From assembly GCF_020618415.1 (NCBI RefSeq), contig NZ_CP085344.1, forward strand, positions 2,565,001 through 2,629,000: a stretch of DNA of 64,000 bases, in the 5' to 3' direction. Position 1 is the stretch's first letter, and the number at the start of each line of letters is the position of its first letter. The position numbers were made by a program, and so were the translations under genes. This DNA is from Cupriavidus sp. MP-37 (GTDB lineage Bacteria > Pseudomonadota > Gammaproteobacteria > Burkholderiales > Burkholderiaceae). The notes under the pieces were generated by a model. The model was not told where the DNA came from, did not search any database, and saw only the letters and a list, made by a program, of their open reading frames with translations. This document shows, one piece after another, positions 46,616 through 55,472 of the stretch.

Positions 46616-47014
46616 ATGACCACCCCACACATCCCAGCCGTCTACAAGGCGCCCGACGAACAGCCCGACAACCTGCCGTTCTGGCAGGCCGCGCGCGAGG
46701 GCAAGCTGCTGGTCAAGGTCTGCGACGACTGCGGCAAACCCCACTGGTACCCGCGCGTGCTGTGCCCGTTCTGCATGGGCACCACCTCCTGGAAGCAGGC
46801 CAGCGGCCGCGGCACCATCTATACCTACAGCGTGACGCGCCGCGCCGGCCCCAACCCGTTCTGCATCGCCTACGTCAAGCTGGATGAAGGCGTGACCATG
46901 ATGACCCATATCGTCGATTGCGATCTCGACACGGTGCGGATCGGCCAGAAGGTGCAGGTCAAGTTCTCGCCCAGCGACGGCGGCGCGCCGGTGCCGACCT
47001 TTACGCTCGCCTGA
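46616..47014 (+). CDS. DUF35 OB-fold acyl-CoA-associated zinc protein
   Basis: 132 residues with an N-terminal zinc ribbon (C36, C39, C50, C53: CDDC ... CPFC) and a C-terminal OB fold (GRGTIYTYSVTRRAG, then AYVKLDEGVTMMTHIVD). Known DUF35 proteins bind acyl-CoA and form complexes with thiolase-fold enzymes or hydratases. It follows the thiolase-like gene by 17 bases, so the two are probably one complex. Confidence 0.93.
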   Translation: MTTPHIPAVYKAPDEQPDNLPFWQAAREGKLLVKVCDDCGKPHWYPRVLCPFCMGTTSWKQASGRGTIYTYSVTRRAGPNPFCIAYVKLDEGVTMMTHIVDCDLDTVRIGQKVQVKFSPSDGGAPVPTFTLA

Positions 47015-47080
47015 AGCAGAGCGCGAGGCTAGCGGCGCGGCCGGCAGCCGGCGCTGCGCCAGCTGCCTGCCGCCAGCCGC

Positions 47081-47956
47081 TTACCGCTGGCCGGCGCCCA
47101 TGCTGCCGAACCTGCCGCTGCTGAAGTCGCGGAACGCCTCGGCAATCTCCGCCTCGGTGTTCATCACGAACGGGCCGTGGCCGACGATGGGCTCGTCGAT
47201 CGGCTCGCCGCTGAGCAGCAGCACCACCGCATCGGTGCCGGCCTCGATGCTGACGGCATCGCCGGCGCCATCCAGCACCACCATCTCGGCATCGCGCACG
47301 GTGGCCTCGGCGTTGACCGTGACCTTGCCGCGCAGCACCACCAGCGCGGTATGCCAGCCCTCGGGCAGCGCCAGCCGCGTGGCGGCGCCCTGGTTCAGGC
47401 GCATGTCCCACACATGCATCGGCGTAAAGGTGCGCGCCGGCCCACGCTTGCCTTCGTATTCGCCGGCGATCACGCGCACCGTGCCGGCGCCGTCGGGCAT
47501 CGTCACCGCCGGGATATCGCGGTCGACGATGGCCTGGTAGCCCGGCGCGGCCATCTTGTCGCGCGCCGGCAGGTTGACCCACAGCTGCACCATCTCCAGC
47601 GCGCCGCCGCTTTGCGCGAACGCGGGCGAGTGGAACTCTTCGTGCAGGATGCCGGCGCCCGCCGTCATCCATTGCACGTCGCCCGGACCGATGACCCCGC
47701 CCTGCCCGGTCGAGTCGCGGTGCGCGACCTCGCCCTTGTAGACGATGGTGACGGTCTCGAAACCGCGGTGCGGATGCTGGCCCACGCCGCGCGGGCGCTG
47801 CGTCGGCGTGAAGTCGGCCGGGCCGGCGTAGTCGAGCAGCAGGAACGGGCTGAGCTGCTTGCCGTGGCTGGTGTACGAGAACATCGAACGCACCGGGAAA
47901 CCATCTCCGACCCAGTGCGGACGCGGTGCGCTGTAGACACCCAGAATGCGCTTCAT
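47081..47956 (-). CDS. Pirin family protein (cupin)
   Basis: A 291-residue bicupin of the pirin family. The metal site is in QHPHRGFETVTIVYKGEVAHRDS (residues around 61-83) with ILHEEFHSP. Pirins are iron-binding; some have quercetin dioxygenase activity and some act as redox-sensing regulators. GGAG lies before the ATG at 47956. It converges on the DUF35 gene and is followed by nothing on its own strand. Function in this host unknown. Confidence 0.93.
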   Translation of the reverse strand: MKRILGVYSAPRPHWVGDGFPVRSMFSYTSHGKQLSPFLLLDYAGPADFTPTQRPRGVGQHPHRGFETVTIVYKGEVAHRDSTGQGGVIGPGDVQWMTAGAGILHEEFHSPAFAQSGGALEMVQLWVNLPARDKMAAPGYQAIVDRDIPAVTMPDGAGTVRVIAGEYEGKRGPARTFTPMHVWDMRLNQGAATRLALPEGWHTALVVLRGKVTVNAEATVRDAEMVVLDGAGDAVSIEAGTDAVVLLLSGEPIDEPIVGHGPFVMNTEAEIAEAFRDFSSGRFGSMGAGQR

Positions 47957-48089
47957 GTCGATCTCCGAGTATGCCCGGCTCGCATGCCAGGCAATGATCC
48001 ATGAAGCGATGATAGGTGCCGCGGCCAGCGTGCGGTAGGCGGCGGGATTGCGATGCAGCGTCCTGCCGCTGGAACGATGCCGCCAGCGA

Positions 48090-48665
48090 TCAGAAGCGGT
48101 AGCGCACGTAGCCCATGCTGAAGTTGGTGCCGGGATTGGGGTCCTGGATCCCGGCATTGGACAGGTGCTGGAAGCGGTAGCCGATCGTCAGCCGCTGCGC
48201 CTTGCCGAAGGCGACGCCGACGCCGATCATGTCGGAGAACTGGAACGCCGAGCCCATGCGATGGCCGCCGGCGATCTCGGTGTCGGTCAGCACGCGCAGG
48301 CCCACCGAGGCTTCGACGAACGGCGTGGCGTATTCCCCCGCGTAACTGAGCCGGAAGATCGGCGACACGCCGAACTCCGTCAGCTGGCTCGACGGCCGCG
48401 ACGACAGCGCGCGCCAGTTGGCGACATTGACCTCGCCGTCCAGCGCCAGCGCCAGCCGGCTCGACAGCTGCCACTGCACGATCTCGTCCCAGCGCGCCGA
48501 CACCTCGTATTTCTCCACGCCGTGGCGGTTGTCGCGCCCATAGCCCGCCTGCATCGAGAATGCCGCAGCGCCGGCGGCGGACGGCAGCGCCAGCAGGCCA
48601 GCCGTAATCGACACCAGAGCCGCGCGCGGCAGCCCCCCTGACAATGTGTTTTTCTTCACTGACAT
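48090..48665 (-). CDS. pagL: Lipid A 3-O-deacylase, PagL family
   Basis: A 191-residue outer-membrane beta-barrel with a signal peptide (residues about 12-35). The C-terminal catalytic region reads GYRFQHLSNAGIQDPNPG, with H167 and S169 matching the PagL His-Ser pair, and the protein ends VRYRF. By eye, the third catalytic position, glutamate in the Pseudomonas enzyme, aligns with N181 here. The enzyme removes the 3-linked acyl chain of lipid A and tunes endotoxicity. The start at 48665 is chosen for the signal peptide; a GTG 19 codons upstream is possible. Confidence 0.88.
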   Translation of the reverse strand: MSVKKNTLSGGLPRAALVSITAGLLALPSAAGAAAFSMQAGYGRDNRHGVEKYEVSARWDEIVQWQLSSRLALALDGEVNVANWRALSSRPSSQLTEFGVSPIFRLSYAGEYATPFVEASVGLRVLTDTEIAGGHRMGSAFQFSDMIGVGVAFGKAQRLTIGYRFQHLSNAGIQDPNPGTNFSMGYVRYRF

Positions 48666-48918
48666 CCGTATCTGTCGGGCAGCGCCTGCGAGATTGACGC
48701 GCCACCGCATTGTATTGATCACGGCTCAACACGATAGCAGCGCTTCGGCATTGGAGAAGCCTCCGCCAGGCAAACACAGTGTTTCATCGCAGGAACAATA
48801 TGACGATGCGCGACACGACGACGGTCACTTGACTGAACGGCATTACGGCAAGACCGTGGTCTTCCGGGGGTTCCACGCAACGCTGGCTCTGGCCCAGCGG
48901 CGGGCCACGCCGCCGATG

Positions 48919-51900
48919 TCAGCCCTTCAATTCCACCAGCAGGTCCTTCGCCGCCACCCGATCCCCGGCCTTCACATGCACCGCGGCAATCTCGCAATCG
49001 CGGTCCGCGGCGATATGGGTTTCCATCTTCATCGCCTCCAGCGCCAGCAGCGTGGTGCCAGCGGCCACGCGCTGGCCGGGCTGCACCGCCACCGTCACGA
49101 TCGAGCCCGGCATCGGCGCGGCGACATGCAGCGGATTGTCGGGCTCGGCCACCGGCCGGCTCTGCCGCGACAGCGCGGCCTGCGCGGTGCTGCGCTGCGC
49201 GACCAGCGTGGTGCGCGACTGCCCGTTCAGCTCGAACTGGACCTTGATCTTGCCTTCGTCGGCATCGGGATGGGTGCCCTGCAGCGACAGCAGCAGGGTC
49301 TTGCCGGGTTCGATGTCGATGGCCACTTCTTCCTGCGGCTGCAGGCCGTACAGGTACGCCGGCGTGGGCACCACCGAGGTATCGCTGTACTGGCGCACAT
49401 GCGCGTGGTACTCGGCGGCCTGCTTGGGATACATCAGGTACGAGGCCAGCTGGCGGTCGTCGAGCGGCTGCTCGCACGCCGCTTCACCGGCGGCGCGGGC
49501 CGCGTCGAGGTCGACCGGCGCGATCTGGTCGCCGGGGCGGTACGGCGCGGGCGGCTCGCCGCGCAGCACCTTGCGCGACAGCGCCGCGGGGAAGCCGTCG
49601 GGCGGGAAGCCGAGTTCGCCCCGGAACAGCGACACCACCGATTCCGGGAAGGCAATCTCCCTGGCCGGATCGCATACATCGGCGGCGCTCAGGTCATTGG
49701 CCACCATCATCAGCGCCAGGTCGCCGACCACCTTGGAGGTCGGCGTCACCTTGACGATATCGCCGAACATCTGGTTGACCTCGGCATAGGCGCGCGAGAC
49801 CTCGGTCCAGCGGTGCTCGATGCCGAGCGAGCGCGCCTGCTCGCGCAGGTTGGTGTACTGGCCGCCTGGCATCTCGTGGCGATAGACGTCGGCGGTACCG
49901 GCGCGGATCTCGGATTCGAACGGTGCGTAGTAGCGGCGCACCCCTTCCCAGTACATCGACGCCTCGTGCAGGCGCTCCAGGTCCAGGCCGGGATCGCGCT
50001 CGCTGCCGGCCAGCGCCGCGGCGATGCTCGACAGGTTGGGCTGCGAGGTCAGCCCGCTCATCGCGTCGAGCGCGCCGTCGACCGCATCGCAGCCCGCCTC
50101 GATCGCGGCCAGCGCCGACGCGGCCGAGATGCCGCTGGTGTCGTGCGTGTGGAAATGCACCGGCAGCCCGGTCTCTTCCTTGAGCGCCCTGACCAGCGCG
50201 GCGGCGGCCTGCGGCCGGCAGATGCCGGCCATATCCTTGATGCCCAGCACGTGCACGCCGGCCTGCTGCAGCTCGCGCGCGATGCCGACGTAGTACTTCA
50301 GGTCGTACTTGGAACGCCTGGGGTCGAACAGGTCGCCGGTATAGCAGATCGCGCCTTCGCACAGCGCCCCGCTCTCGCAGACCGCATCGATCGCCACGCG
50401 CATATTGCGCACCCAGTTGAGCGAATCGAACACGCGGAACACGTCGACACCGGCGCCGGCCGCCTGGCGCACGAAGAAGCGCACCACGTTGTCGGCATAG
50501 TTGGTGTAGCCGACCGCGTTGGAGCCGCGCAGCAGCATCTGGAACAGCACGTTGGGCACGCGCTCGCGCAGTTGCTCCAGGCGCTGCCACGGGTCTTCCT
50601 TGAGGAAGCGCAGCGCCACGTCGAAGGTGGCGCCGCCCCAGCACTCCAGCGAGAACAGCTGCGACAGCTCGCGCGCATAGAACGGTGCGATCGGCAGCAT
50701 GTCGGCGGTGCGCATGCGCGTGGCGAACAGCGACTGGTGCGCGTCGCGCATGGTGGTGTCGGTCAGCAGCACGCGCTTCTGTTCCAGCATCCAGCGCGAG
50801 AACTTCTCCGCGCCGAGCTCGCGCAGCCGGTCGCGCGTGCCGTAAGGCAGCGCCGCGCTGGTGTCGACGGCCGGCAGCACCGGCGCGGGCAGCGGCAGCG
50901 ACGGCAGCGCGCGCCCGCGCAGTTCGGGATGCCCGTTGACGCTGATTTCGCCCAGGTAGCGCAGCAGCTTGGTGGCGCGGTCCTGGCGTCTGGCAAAGGC
51001 CAGCAGCTCCGGGGTCTTGTCGATGAAGCGCGTGGTGACGTCGCCGGCGCGGAACGCGGGATGGTTGATGACGTTCTCGAGGAACTGCAGGTTGGACGCG
51101 ACGCCGCGGATGCGGAACTCGCGCAGCGCGCGGTCCATGCGCCGCATCGATTCCGGCGCGGTCGGCGCCCAGGTGGTGACCTTGACCAGCAGCGAGTCGT
51201 AGTACGGCGTGATCACCGCGCCGCCGTAGGCGGTGCCCGCATCGAGCCGCACGCCGAAGCCCGCGGCGCTGCGATACGCGGTCAGGCGCCCGTAGTCCGG
51301 CAGGAAGCCGTTCTCCGGGTCCTCGGTGGTGATCCGGCATTGCAGCGCGTGGCCGTTCAGGCGGATATCCTGCTGCACCGGCACGCCCGCGGCGCGCACC
51401 ACGATCTTGCCGTCGGCATCGCGGGTGTTCTCGGTCATGCCGATATGGCCGCCCTCGGTGATGCGGATCTGCGCCTTGACGATATCGATGCCGGTAACCA
51501 TCTCGGTGACCGTGTGCTCGACCTGGATGCGGGGGTTGACTTCGATGAAATAAAACTGGCCCGAGTCCGCATCCATCAGGAACTCGACCGTGCCGGCATG
51601 GGTGTAGCCGACCGCGCGCATCAGCCGCAACGCCGACCCGCACAGTGCGCTGCGGCCGGCATCGTCGAGATAAGGCGCCGGCGCGCGCTCGACCACCTTC
51701 TGGTTGCGCCGCTGCACGGTGCAGTCGCGCTCGTACAGGTGCACCAGGTTGCCGTGCGTGTCGCCCAGCACCTGCACCTCGACGTGGCGCGCGTTGCGCA
51801 CCAGCTTCTCGACGTAGACCTCGTCGTTGCCGAACGCGGCCAGCGCCTCGCGCCGGGCGGCCGCAAGCGCCCCCTCCAGGTCCTGCTCGCTCTCCAGCAC

Positions 51901-52422
51901 GCGCATGCCGCGGCCACCACCGCCCCAGCTCGCCTTGAGCATCAGCGGATAACCGATGCCGGCCGCCAGGCGCTTGCACGCGTCGAGGTCATGCGGCAGC
52001 GGATCGGTCGCCGGCATCACCGGCACGCCCGCCTCGATCGCCGCGTTGCGCGCCGCCACCTTGTTGCCAAGCTTGCGCATCACCTCGGGCGACGGGCCGA
52101 TCCAGCGGATGCCGGCGTCGATCACGGCCTGCGCGAAATCCGGGTTCTCCGACAGGAAGCCGTAGCCCGGATGGATCGCGTCGACCTGCGCCTGCCGCGC
52201 AATGCGCAGGATGTCGTCGATATCGAGATAGGCCGCCAGCGGCTTCTTGCCCGCGCCGACCAGGTAGCTCTCGTCCGCCTTGAAGCGATGCAGCGCGAGG
52301 CGGTCCTCCTTCGAATAGACCGCCACCGTGCGGACGTTCATCTCGGCGGCCGCGCGCATCACGCGGATCGCGATCTCGGAGCGGTTGGCAATCAGCAGGG
52401 ATTGGATCGGGCGGTAGTCCAT
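48919..52422 (-). CDS. pyc: Pyruvate carboxylase
   Basis: A 1167-residue single-chain biotin enzyme that makes oxaloacetate from pyruvate and bicarbonate. Domains in order: biotin carboxylase (about 1-450; ATP-grasp loop GGGGRGM 167-173), carboxyltransferase (about 540-810; LLTDTTMRDAHQSLFATRMR), the linker/allosteric region and a C-terminal biotin carrier with EAMKMET, the biotinylated lysine being K1132. The start MDYRPIQSLL at 52422 is the normal family N-terminus; the upstream in-frame extension is rejected. A GGAGGG lies rather far upstream. It is anaplerotic. Confidence 0.97.
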   Translation of the reverse strand: MDYRPIQSLLIANRSEIAIRVMRAAAEMNVRTVAVYSKEDRLALHRFKADESYLVGAGKKPLAAYLDIDDILRIARQAQVDAIHPGYGFLSENPDFAQAVIDAGIRWIGPSPEVMRKLGNKVAARNAAIEAGVPVMPATDPLPHDLDACKRLAAGIGYPLMLKASWGGGGRGMRVLESEQDLEGALAAARREALAAFGNDEVYVEKLVRNARHVEVQVLGDTHGNLVHLYERDCTVQRRNQKVVERAPAPYLDDAGRSALCGSALRLMRAVGYTHAGTVEFLMDADSGQFYFIEVNPRIQVEHTVTEMVTGIDIVKAQIRITEGGHIGMTENTRDADGKIVVRAAGVPVQQDIRLNGHALQCRITTEDPENGFLPDYGRLTAYRSAAGFGVRLDAGTAYGGAVITPYYDSLLVKVTTWAPTAPESMRRMDRALREFRIRGVASNLQFLENVINHPAFRAGDVTTRFIDKTPELLAFARRQDRATKLLRYLGEISVNGHPELRGRALPSLPLPAPVLPAVDTSAALPYGTRDRLRELGAEKFSRWMLEQKRVLLTDTTMRDAHQSLFATRMRTADMLPIAPFYARELSQLFSLECWGGATFDVALRFLKEDPWQRLEQLRERVPNVLFQMLLRGSNAVGYTNYADNVVRFFVRQAAGAGVDVFRVFDSLNWVRNMRVAIDAVCESGALCEGAICYTGDLFDPRRSKYDLKYYVGIARELQQAGVHVLGIKDMAGICRPQAAAALVRALKEETGLPVHFHTHDTSGISAASALAAIEAGCDAVDGALDAMSGLTSQPNLSSIAAALAGSERDPGLDLERLHEASMYWEGVRRYYAPFESEIRAGTADVYRHEMPGGQYTNLREQARSLGIEHRWTEVSRAYAEVNQMFGDIVKVTPTSKVVGDLALMMVANDLSAADVCDPAREIAFPESVVSLFRGELGFPPDGFPAALSRKVLRGEPPAPYRPGDQIAPVDLDAARAAGEAACEQPLDDRQLASYLMYPKQAAEYHAHVRQYSDTSVVPTPAYLYGLQPQEEVAIDIEPGKTLLLSLQGTHPDADEGKIKVQFELNGQSRTTLVAQRSTAQAALSRQSRPVAEPDNPLHVAAPMPGSIVTVAVQPGQRVAAGTTLLALEAMKMETHIAADRDCEIAAVHVKAGDRVAAKDLLVELKG

Positions 52423-52639
52423 GGCGGCAAGAAAATGGCCCTCCGTGCGCGATGACCGGAAGGTCGGGTAAGGTGGAGTTGCGGATGGCACGCGGAATAC
52501 GGCTTGCGCCTGCGCCCGCAAGCCGGGCGCAAGAAACGAGCCACCGGCACGCTTGTTGATTGACAAGAGCTTTTCCACGCGGAAAGGCCTGCATGGAATT
52601 CAAAACTGAAATTCCCTGGCATTCCGCCACGACATCCGG

Positions 52640-53569
52640 CTATCGCGCCGCCCCAGTCTTGTCCACGTGCAGGGCGAATTCGATGCACTCGGGGCTCGGC
52701 CCGCTCCACTGCCCGAAGCCGATCCAGCCGTGACCCCTCAGCGTGACCTCGTCGCGGCGCAAAATGAATGGCTCGCCGCCGTCCATGCTGACATGGGTGC
52801 CGTTCGAGCTGCGGTCGATCAGCACGTACCGGCCGGCGCGGGGCTCGGCCATGGCCTGGAAGCGGGACGCGAGGCGGTCCGACACCACGATGGTCATGCC
52901 GGCGTCACGCCCGATGGTGACCGGCGCCGAGGCGGCGTTCATTTCGACCACCGTGTCCCGATAGCGCAGCGTCAGAAAGGCGGCGCTCGGCAACGGTTCC
53001 TTGAATTCCGCGACCAGGGTCAGGTCGGTGGCCGGTTGCCAGATCGCCTCGTACAACTCCACCGGCCGCGCCCTGCCGCGCACGTGGATCGGGTACAGGT
53101 AGCGCGTCATCTGGCGCAGCGGCGCCGGCAGGTCCGCCACCGCATCCTTGCTGGTGATGATCTGTCCGCGCGCGGCGAGCCCGGACAGCCGGGCGGCGAG
53201 GTTTACGGCATCGCCGAAGATATCGCCCGACGCATCGAACAGGATCGGGCCGTGGTGGAAGCCGATGTGGGACGACATGGTGAAGCCCGCCAACGGCGGC
53301 AGTTCGGCCACCGCGCGCTGCATCTCCAGTGCCGCCTGCAAGGCCTGCTCGGCGCAGGGAAACAGCACCATGATCTCGTCGCCGATGGTCTTGATGAGCC
53401 GGCCTTGCGAGGCCTCGGAACACGATTTCATCGCACCGAGACAACGGCCGACCGCGGCAAGGGCGGCGGCATTGCCCGCCCTTTCATAGAGCCGCGTACT
53501 GCCGCTGACATCCGCGAACAGTACCGACCCTTCCGACGCCTGGTGCAGCAGTTCCCGGCCCATGTGCAT
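52640..53569 (-). CDS. Class III adenylate/guanylate cyclase with C-terminal FHA domain
   Basis: About 309 residues. The N-terminal cyclase domain (about 15-185) has SVLFADVSGSTRLYERAG with a metal aspartate, LIKTIGDEIMVLFP with the lysine and second acidic site, and GDIFGDAVNLAARLSGLA with the transition-state asparagine. The C-terminal FHA domain (about 220-300) has VTIGRDAGMTIVV, SRFQA and DRSSNGTHVSMDGG, which binds phosphothreonine peptides. The ATG at 53569 is the first close to the cyclase fold; TTG and other starts upstream are possible. Partners and signal are unknown. Confidence 0.85.
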   Translation of the reverse strand: MHMGRELLHQASEGSVLFADVSGSTRLYERAGNAAALAAVGRCLGAMKSCSEASQGRLIKTIGDEIMVLFPCAEQALQAALEMQRAVAELPPLAGFTMSSHIGFHHGPILFDASGDIFGDAVNLAARLSGLAARGQIITSKDAVADLPAPLRQMTRYLYPIHVRGRARPVELYEAIWQPATDLTLVAEFKEPLPSAAFLTLRYRDTVVEMNAASAPVTIGRDAGMTIVVSDRLASRFQAMAEPRAGRYVLIDRSSNGTHVSMDGGEPFILRRDEVTLRGHGWIGFGQWSGPSPECIEFALHVDKTGAAR

Positions 53570-53700
53570 CCCGATCCGTCCCGCCAAACCCCGGGCGGCA
53601 ACGCCGGCCAGATGCCGGCGCCACGCCCCGCATGCAGGGAATTCTGGCACCGGCAAAGCCGATGCTCAATATGAATCTGGAGCGTGCCGGGGAGAGGGAC

Positions 53701-53752
53701 GCCAGGAGGGGATGCCAGGACGGGATGCCAGGAGGGGATGCCAGGACAGGCG
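53701..53752. repeat. Four 13-bp tandem repeats near tRNA-Ser
   Basis: Units GCCAGGAGGGGAT, GCCAGGACGGGAT, GCCAGGAGGGGAT and GCCAGGACAGGCG follow one another, differing at one base in the first three and diverging in the last. They lie between the cyclase gene start and the tRNA terminator in non-coding DNA. Confidence 0.85.
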
Positions 53753-53790
53753 CAAGCCAGATGGCATGCGAGGCGCGTTGCGCGGGCCCG

Positions 53791-53829
53791 AAAAAACAAA
53801 ACCCCGGAAGACCGCGATCTTCCGGGGTT
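53791..53829 (-). terminator. Intrinsic terminator of tRNA-Ser
   Basis: On the minus strand, downstream of the tRNA, a perfect 12-bp stem AACCCCGGAAGA/TCTTCCGGGGTT with a 6-base loop is followed by TTTTGTTTTTT. Confidence 0.95.
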
Positions 53830-53852
53830 CCGCCGCCAAGGACGGTTGTCAT

Positions 53853-53946
53853 TGGCGGAGACGGAGGGATTCGAACCCTCGATCCAGGTTTTGGCCCGGA
53901 TGCTCCCTTAGCAGGGGAGTGCCTTCGACCTCTCGGCCACGTCTCC
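53853..53946 (-). tRNA. tRNA-Ser (anticodon GCU)
   Basis: A 94-base gene including the encoded CCA. The acceptor stem GGAGACG pairs with CGTCTCC, the discriminator is G, and the anticodon loop CTGCTAA gives anticodon GCT for AGC/AGU codons. The long variable arm (CATCCGGGCC ... ACCTGGATCG region) and the TTCGAATCC loop are typical of serine tRNA. It lies 129 bases downstream of lysC on the same strand and is followed by a strong terminator. Confidence 0.97.
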
Positions 53947-54075
53947 CAAACTTGCGTTGTGCGAGGGAGCCACACAACGAAGCGCGTATTCTAGCGATGC
54001 CGCTTGGGTTGGTCAATGAAAAATCGATGACTCAACACAAATTTTGCGGCCTCGCCAGAAAAGCTCACGAACGGA

Positions 54076-55329
54076 TCACGCCTGTTCCAGTTCGAAGGCC
54101 TTGTGCAGCGCGCGCACGGCCAGTTCCATGTACTTCTCGTCGATCAGCACCGAGATCTTGATTTCCGAGGTGGAGATCATCTGGATGTTGATGCCCTCTT
54201 CCGACAGCGTGCGGAACATCTTGCTGGCGATGCCGACGTGCGAGCGCATGCCCACGCCCACCACCGACACCTTCGACACCTTGGGGTCGCCCGACACGCT
54301 GCCGGCGCCGATGTGCGCCTTCACGCCGTCGTTCAGGATCGCCAGCGCGCGCTGGTACTCGCCGCGCGGCACGGTGAAGGTGAAGTCGGTCTTGCCGTCG
54401 ACGGACTGGTTCTGGATGATCATGTCGACGTCGATATTGGCGTCGGCGACCGGGCCCAGGATCTGGTAGGCGATGCCGGGCTTGTCGGGCACGCCCAGGA
54501 CGGTGATCTTGGCTTCGTCGCGGGCAAAGGCGATGCCGGAGATGACAGCGGCTTCCATGGTGGAGTCTTCTTCCTCAAAAGTGATCAGCGTGCCCGAGTG
54601 CATTTCCTGCTCGAGCGGCATAAGCGGGTCGGTCAGCGACGACAGCACGCGGGTCTTGACGCGGTACTTGCCGGCGAACTCCACCGAGCGGATCTGCAGC
54701 ACCTTGGAGCCCAGGCTGGCCATTTCCAGCATTTCCTCGAAGGTGATCTGGTCCAGGCGGCGCGCGTCCTCGACCACGCGCGGGTCGGTGGTGTAGACGC
54801 CGTCGACGTCGGTGTAGATCAGGCACTCGTCGGCTTCGATGGCGGCGGCGATGGCCACGGCCGAGGTGTCCGAGCCGCCGCGGCCCAGCGTGGTGATGTT
54901 GCCGTCGTCGTCGATGCCCTGGAAGCCGGTGATCACCACCACGCGGCCGGCGTCGAGGTCGGCCAGGATGCGCTCGTCGTCGATCGATTCGATGCGGGCC
55001 TTGGTGTAGGACGAATCGGTCTTCACCGGAACCTGCCAGCCGGTGTAGCTGACGGCGTCGATGTCCTCGCCGTGCAGGGCGATCGCGAGCAGCGCCACGC
55101 TGGCCTGTTCGCCGGTGGAGGCGAGCATGTCCAGTTCACGCGGATCGGGCTGGGGCGAAATTTCCTTGGCGAGTCCCAGCAGGCGATTGGTCTCGCCCGA
55201 CATGGCCGAAGGCACCACGACTACGCGGTGACCGGCGCGGTGCCACTTGGCCACGCGCTTGGCGACATTCTTGATGCGTTCCGTGGAACCCATCGAAGTG
55301 CCGCCGTATTTGTGAACGATGAGAGCCAT
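54076..55329 (-). CDS. lysC: Aspartate kinase
   Basis: 417 residues; it phosphorylates aspartate at the entry to lysine, threonine, methionine and diaminopimelate synthesis. The catalytic N-terminus is [15 protein letters not shown], followed by [14 protein letters not shown] and [15 protein letters not shown]. Two C-terminal ACT repeats begin near residues 260 and 345 ([17 protein letters not shown] and [20 protein letters not shown]) and give feedback control. The ATG at 55329 fits the conserved [10 protein letters not shown] start; the Shine-Dalgarno is weak. It is the monofunctional type expected with a separate homoserine dehydrogenase. Confidence 0.97.
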   Translation of the reverse strand: MALIVHKYGGTSMGSTERIKNVAKRVAKWHRAGHRVVVVPSAMSGETNRLLGLAKEISPQPDPRELDMLASTGEQASVALLAIALHGEDIDAVSYTGWQVPVKTDSSYTKARIESIDDERILADLDAGRVVVITGFQGIDDDGNITTLGRGGSDTSAVAIAAAIEADECLIYTDVDGVYTTDPRVVEDARRLDQITFEEMLEMASLGSKVLQIRSVEFAGKYRVKTRVLSSLTDPLMPLEQEMHSGTLITFEEEDSTMEAAVISGIAFARDEAKITVLGVPDKPGIAYQILGPVADANIDVDMIIQNQSVDGKTDFTFTVPRGEYQRALAILNDGVKAHIGAGSVSGDPKVSKVSVVGVGMRSHVGIASKMFRTLSEEGINIQMISTSEIKISVLIDEKYMELAVRALHKAFELEQA

Positions 55330-55472
55330 CTTCTTGTCGACGCCAGCGATTGTGCAAAGCCCTTGAAAATACACGAAGCGGCCCGGTCAGGCAAGGCACA
55401 CGCGGGGTCAACGGCGCAGCGGATGTGATGCGGGCGACTGCCGGACGGCCATCGATCCGCACTTCGGCAAGG

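Noticed and set aside
52561..52600. A TTTCC/GGAAA hairpin between the pyc start and the cyclase end
   Set aside because: Only about five pairs with a mismatch and no T-run; too weak to call a terminator.
53853..53946. The tRNA-Ser as an integration site
   Set aside because: No integrase gene and no repeat of the tRNA 3' end were seen nearby; the adjacent 13-bp repeats are unrelated to the tRNA sequence.
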